Of a stretch of 64,000 nucleotides of DNA, positions 1-10,990 are shown in pieces. The stretch's first letter is position 1. Each line of letters opens with the position of its first letter. Position numbers and translations under genes: made by a program. The notes beneath the pieces are model-generated. The model was not told the origin of the DNA. It searched no databases and saw only the letters and a list, made by a program, of their open reading frames with translations. Source of the stretch: Papiliotrema nemorosa (taxonomy: Eukaryota; Basidiomycota; Tremellomycetes; Tremellales; Rhynchogastremaceae); assembly GCA_032158125.1 (NCBI GenBank), contig JASKOT010000006.1:496001-560000 (forward strand), read 5' to 3'.

Positions 1-336
1 GGAATTGGGAACAGGGAGGAAAGATCGGAAGGCGACGAGTGGATTTTCATAGCTGTGGCTCACGGAGTGTGTCTGAATGCAGGCTTGCTGTACATGATGA
101 CAGGTCTAAAAGTTCAACAGATCTACTCACGCTGCTTTCCGCGCTTCCTGATATTTCAAGCTCTGAAACATATGTCCGAGATCCATTTTCAGGAGTGATA
201 CCTTCTTATCCAGGCTGAGGGTTAGAATCAAGGATTGAAGTGTGGTATGCATCAAGTAAAGCTGCTAATCATCGTCATCTATGTAGCTATCGGGGTGCAA
301 ATGGATCCCGTCATAGATGCCTTTCATGACCTGTAA
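1..336. other. Window start, no supported gene
   Basis: 336 bases beyond the SDR stop. No protein-like frame or motif is visible. Confidence 0.45.
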
Positions 337-1708
337 TCAGCTGTCTTGCGATGGTGCTATGTCAAAATCGCCTACCAGCCAGCGCCCACCGTCGACGTTT
401 AACGTCACGTCATTCATGTACATTCCACCCTTACTCGCCAACATGAGGGCGGGAGCAGCAATCTCTTCTGGCTTTCCAGGCCGACCTTGGATTTCAGCGA
501 TGTCACGAGAGGAGCGCAGTCATACCCAGTGTACTCCGAAGAACAGCTTTGGAACCCATCCTGCCCAGCAACAGTGAGCCATCGGCGGCTTTTTGGGTAG
601 TCATTTCACTGGGAAAGATTCCAGGACAGATGCAATTCACACGAATCTTCATTCTATATCGTCAGTGTGAATCTGAACCAGACAAATTTGGACTCACGGA
701 TGCAAACGACCTGCAAGCATAGAGGATAAGTGAACAGCACCCGCCTGTATTTGATCAACGTTGTAGAATTGCAGTATCCGCCTCTCATACCTTGGAAACC
801 CCATATGTGAAGCTGCCGTTGCCTCTGCATGCTCAGCTCACAGATCTACGTCCGACAGAGCGCCGCATACCTTTGGTTCGCTAGACCGGCGACAGAGGAG
901 ATGATGATGACATTGGGGTTATCCGACCTTCGTAGGAGGGGTACAGCCCGAATGGTCACGAAGTACGGGCCTGGCGGTCATCCATGCTGAGCAGCGAGTT
1001 GCAAATGGGTGAGCTCACCATTGATGTTGACATCATAAGTGATGCTCCAGTCTGAGCTGATCATCAGTCTCTGTCCCGCACTGGACTGTCAATTACTCTT
1101 CGACCGAGGACATGGACTGGTAAACGGCATCGGCTGTCAAATCAGCCTCGTTTCTCCAGATGCCTCGGTACCCTCAACTGACGGTCTTCGTGCTTGTCAT
1201 TCGGTTTGCGGAATGGGATGGAAATCCCTGCGCAATTGATAACCGTGTCCACCTTAGTGTCAGCCCTGTCCGCTGTGCCCGCTTTGTTTTCGACGCGGAA
1301 TATTGACCCACAACAGACGTCTTCTGCTCAACTTGCTGCATCACAGCTTCCACTCCCGCTTTCGTTGACACATCACCTTGTACCCTGAGATGTCAAGATG
1401 GATCCATCGAAAGCTACATACCAAGCTGTCTCTCTGCCTATTGCGTTGCATGTCGCTTGTAGCACTTCAGCCCGTCTGCCGACAATGATTACCTTGGCTC
1501 CATTCGCTGCGAACGCTGATGTCAGGGCTGGTAATGTGAGCTTCGACCCAGGAGCGAGATCGCCGACTTGCATCGACCAATTCCGGTCCCTCCGCCCGTG
1601 ATCAGTACGGTCTATGGTCAGCGTACGCTAATAGGGGCTCGATAAACTCACTGTCCCCGACACGGAGAAAACGTTGTCCAAGGTGAAGCGAGAGAGATCT
1701 TCAGACAT
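337..1708 (-). CDS. Short-chain dehydrogenase/reductase (SDR), intron-rich
   Basis: NAD(P)-dependent oxidoreductase of the classical SDR family; substrate unknown. Splicing at least nine short introns gives a continuous ~300-residue protein. It has the dinucleotide-binding motif TVLITGGGTGI near the N-terminus, followed by a Rossmann helix ending GAKVIIVGRR, then GDVSTKAG, the NCAGIS motif, IISSVAG with the catalytic Ser, the active-site pair in YGVSK, KIRVNCICPG, and GRPGKPEE near the end. The start gives MSEDLSRFTLDN; the stop follows FDIAPSQDS. An intron of about 50 nt falls immediately after TGGGTGI, so unspliced reading breaks the cofactor loop. Fungal relatives are often labelled 3-oxoacyl-ACP reductase-like, but nothing here fixes the substrate. 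The family call is firm; individual splice sites are less so. Confidence 0.85.
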
Positions 1709-2246
1709 GCTCCAGACATAGAAAGTATCAGCGGTCGTTGTCTGTTTGAAGGCTATGCAAGTGTACGAGATCAGACAGGACCGTTTGTAGAAAGCTTGAA
1801 CAGGCGCCTGTATCGGGAGCCCGGTCTAATCCGACCGATACCTTATCGCGGTAGCGGCTGAAGTTATCAGTCGGGGTAGAACTCGGTCTCCTTCGGGGAA
1901 CTAGGAGGAGGGCTCAATGCTCCCGACAAAACCTCAAAATAGCGAGAACCGCCCGATTTCTCGGATACATCGCCACGGTAGGTGCAGCTTGTAGTCCTAC
2001 GGATGCGATACGAAGTGTCGCCTTCAGGGAATGACCATGCTTCCCCTCAAGCGGAGGCATGAAATATTCCCGCTCGGCATCGCTGCCACTGAATGCAGGG
2101 TCGCGAACGCCTTCATGCATAAGCCACACGATCTACTTGTAGATACACCGGCGAAGGGGTCTCTGGAGAGGATGCTCAACGATATTGCATGTGATTGAAT
2201 TGTATGGAAGCTCTATGAACTGGCCGAAGCGCGACTACCTCGATGC
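1709..2246. other. Intergenic region, no supported gene
   Basis: About 540 bases between the SDR start and the RidA stop. Only short open frames occur (for example 1914-2129, minus) with no recognisable motif. It should hold the SDR promoter and the RidA 3' end. Confidence 0.5.
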
Positions 2247-2831
2247 CTAGACTTGGGCAACGGCCTCGATCTCTATAGAGGCATTGGGTCCACCTGGCAG
2301 CCGAGCAGCTTGTACACAGGTACGAGCGGGCTTTGGTCCCTCTGGAAGGAACTACAACATCAGTAAAGATCGGGATCATGAAAATCGAGACGACTGACTG
2401 CGACAAATGCCTCGTTCATAGCTGAGTTGGGATCAACACGTGGAATCAAAATACATCACCCGTCACACTTACTTGCCATTTCGTCCATATCTTTCAAGAA
2501 GACTGCTCTATAAGCTCAACTCCTACATACGCCTGTCAGACCTACTGTTGAATTTGACCACTTTGTCAAGGGAAGATCCAGCCAGCTCGAGGACTTTTTG
2601 CAGGTTGCCGAGGGATTCACGCTAGGACATTGTCAGTATTACAAGGACCCCAAAACACTGGACTCACCGTCGCGGCTTTGATCTCACCCATCCCAACTTG
2701 ACCACTGGCAAACACAAGTCCGGGAACTTTCACAGCGGGGCCTAGGAGCTCAGCATGTATTTGACGCGCTTCAACGTACTGTTGTGGGGTTTAAGGGGGA
2801 ATTCGGAGGAGCTGATAATTTCTTTGGACAT
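2247..2831 (-). CDS. RidA/YjgF/UK114-family enamine/imine deaminase
   Basis: RidA proteins hydrolyse reactive 2-aminoacrylate and related imines released by PLP enzymes, in cytosol or mitochondria. Splicing five short introns gives ~119 residues, a little shorter than the usual 125-130. Recognisable blocks are MSKEIISSSEFPLKPHN, PAVKVPGLVFASGQVG, the KVVKFNIFLKDM strand, and the C-terminal PARTCVQAARLPGG followed by IEIEAVAQV. The Arg of PARTCVQ is the carboxylate-binding residue of the family. The first intron, beginning GTACGTTGAAG, is only 38 nt, and removing it joins PHN to SPAVKV. The usual GPYSQA segment near residue 15-20 is shortened to PHNSPAV. No targeting peptide is obvious. It is divergent from the oxygenase at 3218. 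Confidence 0.88.
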
Positions 2832-3217
2832 CTTGGAAGCTGGTGTGAGAGCGAAGCGGCCGGGAAACTAAGATGCCTTGAGGAGTTTGCATCTTCAAGT
2901 AAGTTCAGCTTCCCCTCTTATATCCCACTGCACTTGAAATACATCCATGGACTATTCGTACATGATGACCCCCGAAGCTTCCTCGGGGTGCTTTTCGGGG
3001 AACTTGAACCGAGACTAGCACGATAACAACCCAAATCTCTCGTTTAGACTCCATCTCGTCCCCGAATGTCACCGAGATAAGGCCCAGCTGGATCCCCGAC
3101 ATGTCTATACTCATCGACCGACCTGACCGAGCGGTACAAGATGATCCGTGACAACGAGTATAAGAACCGGTCGAATGCCGTCGATACCATACCACTCACA
3201 CTACTCAATCGTCCATA
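2832..3217. promoter_or_regulatory. Shared divergent intergenic region (RidA / 2OG oxygenase)
   Basis: 386 bases between two divergent start codons, so it must carry both promoters. The open frames overlapping it (such as 2905-3195, minus) have no motif and look like chance. No specific binding site can be named. Confidence 0.5.
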
Positions 3218-4662
3218 ATGACCGCTGCACCATTCAATCCACCATCCACCCAGGGCAAGCCTGAGGTGCCTCAATGGATCCCTCCACCGAAACCCACCGA
3301 AGATTTGGATTATGCCAAATTGCATACAATCGACCTGGCTCTGGTCGACTCGCCCGACCCGCACGTCGCCGCGAAACTAATCTCCACGGCCAAGGCCGCT
3401 ATCCGAGACGACGGGTTCCTATACCTTGTCAACTATGGTGTGTCCCTTGATCAAGTGAGTGCAGATAACTTGACTAGACCTGCTGACTGACAATACAGCT
3501 GCATCGACAATTCAGTATCGCCCAATACCTTCATCGAAACATCTCGGAGGAGGACAAGGACCGACTCCACTGGGATCCTCAGAGCGGTATCTATGCCGGG
3601 TACAAGCCGCCTTTCGGATGGAGGGTGAGCTTGAATGCTCGAGAGTCAACCGTGATTAACCAGACAGACCATTAAAGGGAAACCTGATGGCATCTCGCAA
3701 TTCAACTTTTACGACGACGAGTTCAAATCCCTCGACAAGGTCCCGACTTGCATTCATCCTTTCATGGATGAAATCACCGAGTTCTGCAATTATCTCACCC
3801 GATCGGTCAATCGACGCCTGTTGACACTTCTATCAAGAGTACTCGAGATGCCGGATGACTACTTGTGGAACAACGTCGAGAGTCACGCGGGTCCGGTGAA
3901 CGAGGGGTACTTCCGACATGCCCTCTTCTACCCGTTCAAGAACGAGGAGAAGGGTATCGGGAAGAATCTCCGGATGTTCGGTCACACAGGTACATGACGA
4001 TATTCTTGCAGGCACTTGCTGACTTGGGCAGACTTCGGGACGACCACACTCCTTTTTTCCGTCCCCATAACCTGTCTGCAGATCTTTGGCCGAGACAACA
4101 AATGGCGATACGTCGAGTACAGCCCAGGCTCACTCGTGGTTAATATTGGTGACACACTCGAGCGTGAGTGCCGAGTCGGGCCGGCCTTTTGTGCTAACCC
4201 TCAGTCGTATCGGGGGGCCATTTCCGCGCGACGCGACACCGTGTCCACTATCCTCCCGCCTCTCAGGAATCTTACGAGCGGCTCTCGCTTGTTTGTTTCA
4301 ACGGAAGCAAGGGTGATCTTCGAATGCAACCAGCTTGGGGTGAGCAGCTTGATCAGCCGATATCGTGACGGTGCTCACGGCAGACTCACCTCTGATCAAG
4401 CGCGAAGGTTGTTTTGTATCACAGGGAGCGTACAAGGAGTTTAAAGCTCTGCAAGACAAAGGCATTCCGGTGAGCTGCCCCTCTGGCGAATTTTATGCAA
4501 TAGCTGACTGTAAAGGTCCCTACCAACAAAGAATGGCGAGAAATTTCCATCGCCAAGACTCGACATCCCACCGATGATCCAGAGTTCAAGGAGGTTGATG
4601 TCAACGGAGTGAAAATGCTCGAGGTGATTCATCTCGGTGTCAGAGTCCTCCAGCCCGCGTAG
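3218..4662 (+). CDS. 2-oxoglutarate/Fe(II)-dependent dioxygenase (isopenicillin-N-synthase-like)
   Basis: Member of the 2OG-Fe(II) oxygenase superfamily with the N-terminal DIOX_N block (AAIRDDGFLYLVNYGV) and the C-terminal catalytic jelly roll. After splicing six or seven short introns the metal site is visible: FGHT joined to DFGTTTLLF supplies the HxD ligands, SGGHFRATRHRV contains the distal His, and the Arg that should bind the 2OG carboxylate lies just beyond. The protein is ~370 residues and ends MLEVIHLGVRVLQPA. The start MTAAPFNPPSTQG follows a pyrimidine-rich leader. There is no signal peptide. Proteins of this type act on small molecules such as flavonoids, antibiotics, gibberellins or thymine; the substrate is not predictable here. 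It is not evidence of a beta-lactam pathway, since no ACV synthetase is present. Confidence 0.85.
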
Positions 4663-5087
4663 GTCATCACAATGAAGCCACGAGTATCGTACCATACCAT
4701 CTTGTATATCGGAAATAGCTGTGTCTTCTGTGTCTTGAATGTACTCATATGCCTGGTTGCACCCGCAGATGCAGAAGCGGAGTTGGTCCAAACTCCGCTT
4801 TCTTGGCTGCACCGGCTCTGCACAGCCGATCTTCATCTCATAACCTCCTCTTCCACTTGCCCAGCAATGTACGTGTACGCAGGAGGCTCGTCGCTCAGGA
4901 TCAAAGCGCGATGATGACGCTTTCCGCTTGCCGCCGCACAGCCATATACGGATCGATGTATGGGGTCAGCAGCTCGCATTGGCTCGTAAGGCTGCACAAG
5001 GCAATGCACTCGACTCTGATAGTCATCCCTATCCGCACGTCTAGTCACTGCGGCTCTGACTTGCTTGGGTTCCCGCTTCAATCATAA
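4663..5087. other. Intergenic region, no supported gene
   Basis: About 425 bases between the oxygenase stop and the next start. The overlapping frames on both strands carry no motif. An in-frame TAA sits directly before the ATG at 5088. Confidence 0.45.
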
Positions 5088-5915
5088 ATGTCACCACCTC
5101 GCTATGCCAATGCTCTGAATTCTCCTTTTTGCGGCTACATCTGTGTGTGCCAGGACATGGTCGTCTCGCAGGACCTATCTATCAATCGGCCTGATCTTGC
5201 TGGCAGGGAACAGGCAGTGGTCCTTCCTTCCGGCCCCAATGTGTTCTCGTCTCGCTACACTGATGAGAGACCCCTTCTCCAGCGTCGGAGGGCCGTTCGA
5301 AAGTCGTCGAAGCGAATTCCACCTCGAGGCCCTCGCCCCTGTCCTCCAAGCAAGAAACGCACCGTCTTACACCTAGCGACGCCGTGTGACATTCATCGTC
5401 TTTCCATCAATTCGAACCACTCTGTCTCTTCGCACGATTCAGCGGAGTCGGCAATCGCAGACGCCATGCCCGTCACACCACCACTACGGCCGAGCGAATT
5501 ACCTCCCATCAGGACGATCTTCAGCTCGCAGCCTAAACAAACCGTTCCCCTCGCATCACAAAACTCCATCCATGTAGTCACAGACAAATTGTCCGAATCG
5601 CCGCCCATCTCAGCTCTGTCGATGTATTCGCAAGACTCTCCCGTAGAAGCAGAGTATGATGCGGATCAAGCTCGGAAGACTAGGATGAAGATAGCCGCAG
5701 ATCTACGGCCAAGGCGACGAGCTTCCAGGAAGGGGACAGCTGGGTCCCTGAGTAGCGCTACGAGCATGAAAAGTGCCGATTGGCTATGGGATCGGCATTT
5801 CCGCTATGGACAGTGGGAAGAGAATGAAAGGATCGCTTCGGCCAAAGTCAGGAAGGCGGTTTTGCGGGAAGAGCAGGATAACGCTTTCGAAGAATGGAGG
5901 AAAGAACGAGGCTGA
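5088..5915 (+). CDS. Unknown Ser/Pro/Arg-rich protein, tandem copy 1
   Basis: Intronless 275-residue frame; a TAA immediately precedes the ATG, so the start is well bounded. No known domain is recognised. The middle is rich in Ser, Pro and Arg and looks disordered. The C-terminal ~80 residues are charged and probably helical, with DWLWDRHFRYGQWEENERI and NAFEEWRKERG at the very end. A basic block LQRRRAVRKSSKR lies near residue 65. The next gene has a matching basic block (LQRRNAVRTSS) and a similar charged, Trp-containing C-terminus, so the two are probably diverged duplicates. There is no signal peptide or membrane segment. Function unknown; nuclear or cytosolic location would be a guess. 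Confidence 0.6.
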   Translation: MSPPRYANALNSPFCGYICVCQDMVVSQDLSINRPDLAGREQAVVLPSGPNVFSSRYTDERPLLQRRRAVRKSSKRIPPRGPRPCPPSKKRTVLHLATPCDIHRLSINSNHSVSSHDSAESAIADAMPVTPPLRPSELPPIRTIFSSQPKQTVPLASQNSIHVVTDKLSESPPISALSMYSQDSPVEAEYDADQARKTRMKIAADLRPRRRASRKGTAGSLSSATSMKSADWLWDRHFRYGQWEENERIASAKVRKAVLREEQDNAFEEWRKERG

Positions 5916-6307
5916 TTGTCCCGGTGATGGGAATGCAGGAAGAACTGAACTCCTCACGTGTAGCATAGATATCTCTACTGTAGCGACAGATCCTTGTAGC
6001 GAAATGTCATCCTTTTGAGCCGTGATCACTTTCGGTGGCCGTCGTAGCCGAAGCAACAACGGGTACCTTTGGCGACATCTTTTCGATCACTTTCAACACT
6101 GATCGTCGTCCACCGCCCGTGACCCATCATGCCGAAGCTCACGTCCTGTGTTCATCGCTGCATTGCCTGTGTTGGCAGCCTTGGCAACTACATACTGCCG
6201 CAACGACAAAGTTGCGTCCATGCGCATCACAGGTCAGTTGATTCTCTGTCAACCTATACCCACATCAACCACCTGGTCGACATTTGGTACTCACATCCTC
6301 GGCTTGA
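5916..6307. other. Intergenic region between the tandem unknown genes
   Basis: About 390 bases with short overlapping frames and no motif. Some of it may be 5' leader of the downstream gene. Confidence 0.4.
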
Positions 6308-7432
6308 ATGTACCAGCTTGGCCAACACTCTCACATTGAACGCGAGGTCCAGGTTGACTCACAGATGAGAGAAATCACACAGCCAGGGTCCAACAATATC
6401 ACTGTTCCCGTCAAAGATCGATTGGACTCACCCATCTTGCCCGAGGAGGATAGAGCGGTCGACGTCAACCCAAGCTTTGAGGACCTCTTGACCACACTTT
6501 ATCAAACAACCATCAATGACATTCCCGGAAGACCACAGCTAAGTCGAGCTTCGTTGGTCGTGCCTCGTCGACCTACTCCTTCCCCACTTCAACGACGCAA
6601 CGCTGTTCGGACATCGTCGGGGTCATCGGTAACCTCCTCGAATGACCGAGAAGGAAGACGAGTAAGCGACGGTATGGCGCCCTTCTGCGTGGACAAGTCA
6701 CGAAGACTCTCTGCGCCTGCTCATCCGGGTCGGTCAATCAGTGATCCGGGATCAACAACTGGATCCGTATCTATCACAAGACTCGATGCTCTGTTACCCG
6801 ACCAACCCTTCTCGAGACCAAGATCAATAACCGATCTCCCTGTCCCTCGATCACACTTCACATTGACCTCCGATACCTGGCCTACCTCATTCAGGTCTCC
6901 TCCCGGAATGGGATATGCCGACTCGGATATCGTTCCTCTGCCTCCTCAACCAAACTTTCTACATCAAGGACAAACGGTCCCACCTCCACTGTCTACCCCG
7001 GTTGTGTTGGACATGCCGACTCCAAGGTTTGCCCTTCACGCTGCTACGCCACTCAGTCCTGTGCGTTCACACCGAGAGACATTTGATGCCGCTCTAGTCG
7101 AGGCGAACCGTAGACGAATGTCAGAGCAGCTTCTCGCTCAACGAAAGGAAAGACGTAGATCGTGGACACCCGGAGAGACTAGTGATACAGGATTTCGAGG
7201 GTCAGCTAGGGGGAAGGAGGAGACGGAAGCGAAGCGATACGCAGAAGTGGAGATGGAGGATGAGCCACTCGAAGAGTGGGAGAAGGAGTTGAGGCAGATG
7301 GATGCGGAACAAAAGATAAGAAACCTTGAAGGGACTCGAAGGCGAAATATGAATTTTAAAGATTGGGAGAGGAAGCAGCGGAGCGAAATCGTCAGGCAGA
7401 GTCTGCTAGGTGGAACCGCGACTATGCAGTGA
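6308..7432 (+). CDS. Unknown Ser/Pro-rich protein with charged C-terminus, tandem copy 2
   Basis: Uninterrupted 374-residue frame. TGA directly precedes the ATG at 6308; an alternative in-frame ATG lies at 6366 after a possible splice acceptor, so the start is uncertain. Features in order: FEDLLTTLYQTTINDIPG near residue 55, the basic block LQRRNAVRTSSGSS, a long Ser/Pro/Arg-rich region (residues ~100-260), then a strongly charged probable coiled coil with ETFDAALVEANRRRMSEQ, EEWEKELRQMDAEQKIRN and NFKDWERKQRSEIVRQSLL. The block and C-terminal style resemble the neighbour at 5088. No enzyme motif, signal peptide or membrane segment is seen. The serine and Arg-x-x-Ser content is compatible with a kinase substrate, but that is speculation. 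Confidence 0.6.
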   Translation: MYQLGQHSHIEREVQVDSQMREITQPGSNNITVPVKDRLDSPILPEEDRAVDVNPSFEDLLTTLYQTTINDIPGRPQLSRASLVVPRRPTPSPLQRRNAVRTSSGSSVTSSNDREGRRVSDGMAPFCVDKSRRLSAPAHPGRSISDPGSTTGSVSITRLDALLPDQPFSRPRSITDLPVPRSHFTLTSDTWPTSFRSPPGMGYADSDIVPLPPQPNFLHQGQTVPPPLSTPVVLDMPTPRFALHAATPLSPVRSHRETFDAALVEANRRRMSEQLLAQRKERRRSWTPGETSDTGFRGSARGKEETEAKRYAEVEMEDEPLEEWEKELRQMDAEQKIRNLEGTRRRNMNFKDWERKQRSEIVRQSLLGGTATMQ

Positions 7433-7626
7433 CTCGTCGGGATTCTTCCGGATACGGCCAGCTGAACGAGCTCGGGAGACGATCGCGGATACTACTTGGT
7501 GCTTTGGCCATCTGACACGCACGACCAACAGATTTGAACGACTCGAGTAGAAGGGTGAATGCATATAGGTATACGTGATGATGGTATACAGTCATAATAT
7601 CATACAATGATCCTTCTAAAGCTCGT

Positions 7627-10396
7627 CTACTTGCCCAACAACTTCTTACTATAGTTCTCAATCATCTCCTTTTGAACGTTCATCATGACCGGTGCGTGCT
7701 TCTTGTACTCCATCGAGAATTCACCTAGACATCAGTAATGATTATCTAGGCTGGCACATGGGGACTCACCTTTACCCTGAGTCATACCACGAAGTTGCGA
7801 GGCATAGCCAAACATGTCGTTCAGCGAAACCTCGGCCAATAGCGTAAACTCGTCATCTCGAATTTCCGTATCCACAATTGTACCCTTTCTCTGGTTCATA
7901 GCACCAATAACCGAACCTTGGAATTCTATCGGAGCGACCACCTCGACCGACATGACGGGTTCCAAGACCACGGGGGCAGCTTTGGGGAAAGCTTCTCGGA
8001 CAGCACCGAGAGCGGCGAGTCGGAAAGCCAATTCGGAAGAATCAACCATGTGTTGCGCACCATCCTCCAAGACGAATCGGACACCACTCATCTGATGTCC
8101 CGTCAATTGACCTCGGTCAAGAGCTTCCTGGAATCCCTGCTTGTCAACCTCGGGCTTTGAGAATCCACAAGTGGTCACTAACCTTCTCAATGGCGGGAAT
8201 GTATGAGCTGGACAAATTGTTTCCGATGGTGTTGTTGACAAACTCGGTATCTTTACCCGTATCGGGGTCCAACTCCATCGGCTCAATGTATCCCGCGACT
8301 CGACCATATTGACCCGCACCACCCGACTGCTTTTTGTGGGTGTAGTTGAATGGTGCTTTTTGCGTAACCGTCTCTCGGAAAGCGACTCGAGGTTTACCAG
8401 TGACACAAGCCACATTGTATTCTCGCTTCATTCGCTCGACATAAATGTCCAAATGCAACTCTCCCATTCCGGAAATGATGGTCTAGAGTCAGCCGGATCT
8501 GAGCATCTCGACCCACCTCTGAAGACTCATTGTCCACGTGTACCCGGAAAGTAGGGTCCTCCTTTTGGAATCGATTAAGAGCTCTGGAAAAGTTGGGTGT
8601 TTCTTGACCTTCGGGTCGGATAGAGAGGGAAATGACAGGCTCGGGGACAAACATGGATGTCTATAGTGAGCCCAATCCGAGGCCATCGACTCACCATGGT
8701 GTATGTCGACTTGCCATCGGTAAACGTATCACCCGATGAACACTCGACTCCAAACATGGCACAAATTTCACCGGCGACAATCTCATCAACATCCTCCATC
8801 TCGTCCGAGTGCATCCTGACCAGACGTGGGACCTTGACTCTCTTTCCTGTCCTGGCGTTGATGATCATGGATCCCTTTTTCAACGTTCCCTGGTAGACTC
8901 GCATGTAGGTCAACTGACCGAATCGACCCTCTTCCAGCTTGAACGCCAGACCGACTAGCGCGGCATCTGATGTGGGGACAAGGGGTACAGGTGGAGCATC
9001 GAGAGGCAAGGCGGCGTCGGTGGCTTGGTTGGGGACTTCACTGGGATCGGGAAGGTAGGCACAGACACCGTCGAGCAGTGGTTGCACGGCGGTGTTCTTG
9101 ATGGCTGAGCCCATGAACACGGGCACGAATTTGAGAGAGGTAGTAGCTCGTCGGAGGGCGTGGGCAATGTCAAGGTCGGAAATGGGCTCTTCGTTGAGGA
9201 ACTTATCGCAAAGAGTCTCGTCGGCCTCGGAGAGTTGCTCGATCAATAATGCTCGTTTCTCCTCCACTAGGTCTTTGACCTCGTCAGGGATCTCGGAGCT
9301 TTCTCGAATTTGGTTACTGATCATTAGCTGGAGACTCTAATCAACACTCACCCCTTGACACCCTCGTTGTAGATTGCTTTCCGCCTGACGATATCGACAA
9401 CACCACGCAGATCATCCTCGCTTCCGATCGGCACCTGGACGGCCGCAGCGTTCAATCTCAGCTTGGTTCTCAATTGCTCGATGACTCGGAAAGGATTTGA
9501 TCCGGCACTGTGGTGAGCCAAGATCAGCAAACAATACCCACCGATCCATCTTGTTGATGAAGGCCAATCGAGGGACATTATATCGCTTCATTTGTCTATC
9601 GACGGTGATTGTTTGACTCTGAGCATGAGCGCTGCTAAGAGGCCAACGCACGATTCTGAAAGCTCACCTGGACACCAGAGACGGCACACAAGACCAACAC
9701 GGCTCCATCTAGAACTCGCAATGCCCTCTCGACCTCGATGGTGAAATCAACGTGACCGGGCGTATCGATGATGTTGATTGCAAAGTTCTCCCTCGCCTCG
9801 TTGATCTCCCCTCCTACTGGAACTTCTGTGGACGGCGGTGGCGCAATCCAGTCACAGAACGTAGCCGCAGACTGGATAGTGATACCTTTTTCCCTCTCCA
9901 ACTCCATCGAGTCCATCTTGGCTCCTACACCATCTCGACCTCGAACTTCGTGAATGTCCTTGACTCGTCCAGTATAGTACAGCACCTGGAATGAGCTGTC
10001 GTCCCACCTGAACACCCTACTCGTTCGGTCAGTGTGGTTTTTCCTGAATCTATATGAGCCGAACTATGATCAGCGCTGCCCCTACGACTTTGTAGAACCG
10101 ACGTACATCCCCAAATTCCTCTGTCGCTTCAACCTCGTCTTGTCCTTTTCCGTCAGAGGCGGCAACTTTGGCTCCGGCCAAACCACCTTTCCATCCGGGC
10201 CTATTGTCACATCCTTTGCCGCGGCAGCTTTACTCATCCACCGTCGGGTGTTAACCGAGCTCGAACCGGAAGCCGACGCGAGGATTCGAGCCACGGGGAC
10301 AGCTCGAGCGACAGGTGCGCATCGATGTAGGGAAGCCGATCGAGCTGTCGATATCGAGCACGAAGCTCTTCTTGATGCTATACGTATTGCCGACAT
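7627..10396 (-). CDS. MEF1: Mitochondrial translation elongation factor G (EF-G1)
   Basis: GTPase that translocates the mitochondrial ribosome. Read on the minus strand with several short introns, it begins [13 protein letters not shown], an Arg/Ser/Ala-rich stretch of about 60 residues typical of a mitochondrial presequence, followed by [11 protein letters not shown]-domain motifs are the G3 segment [11 protein letters not shown] and G4 INKMDR in AFINKMDR; switch-region [14 protein letters not shown] is also clear. Domain II follows ([21 protein letters not shown]), then [17 protein letters not shown] in domain III. Domain IV has [10 protein letters not shown], and the C-terminal part ends [12 protein letters not shown]. 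Length and domain order fit full EF-G1. A longer upstream open frame to 10591 exists, but its extra residues lack presequence character, so the internal Met was chosen. It is divergent from the ABC gene at 10991. Confidence 0.93.
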
Positions 10397-10990
10397 CGTT
10401 ATCAACGCTCCTGAGGCGAGGTAGGAGTATTGAGGAGAGTTCCAAAAAGTCTGCAAGAATGCAGCCAAAAAGGATCGGACAAGCTCGAACTTTTCGGGTG
10501 ATCGACTAGGTCTATCACGTGATCTCATTCGCGTTTCATCCTCATCAACCGCTGTCCTCTGGGTATATGTATGTTTGACACTTTTCTCCATGCTTGACCA
10601 TGCTTGCTTTCACTTCAGAAGAAAAATGGACCTGTAAAAATCTACAGAATAGCTAGCAAGCATCCGATGGCGTCGCTCGAAAGCAGGATGATTTGCGCTA
10701 CTCGAGCGCTGCTCGATGTTGCAGCTTGGACTTAATGAGACGCCGGCCAGATCATGCACCCACTGGACAGCAAGCGGTACCCTCAAGAATGCTGGAAAGG
10801 GTACATATCAACATTCAGCCGAATGCGCAGGGTCACATCGTTTTGTCCCTCAAGACCGCGTGTTTCTCGGCCATGAGGCACGGATTGCGTACTGAAAGCC
10901 TCGAGGCTTCAATTGACCTTTGCACCCGACAGGCTCAAATCGCACTTGTCAGTCCTGAACCGTATTTTCAACCAATTCAATCATTGTAGA
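10397..10990. promoter_or_regulatory. Divergent intergenic region (EF-G1 / ABC protein)
   Basis: About 590 bases between divergent starts. Open frames here (for example 10693-10989, plus) show no homology-like motif and probably represent untranslated leader. No regulatory element can be named with confidence. Confidence 0.45.

Noticed and set aside
3218..4662. Isopenicillin N synthase and hence a beta-lactam cluster
   Set aside because: The fold is the broad 2OG-Fe(II) oxygenase family; neighbours are SDR, RidA and unknowns, with no ACV synthetase or acyltransferase partner.
5088..5915. Possible transposon remnant because of intronless genes
   Set aside because: No transposase, integrase or reverse-transcriptase motifs and no terminal repeats are visible.
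10397..10591. N-terminal extension of EF-G1 to the far upstream start
   Set aside because: The extension contains acidic and Gln-rich residues unlike a presequence; the internal Met at 10396 begins a typical mitochondrial signal.
10693..10989. 98-codon plus-strand frame before the ABC gene
   Set aside because: No motif, out of frame with the ABC gene, and located in a divergent promoter; likely chance.
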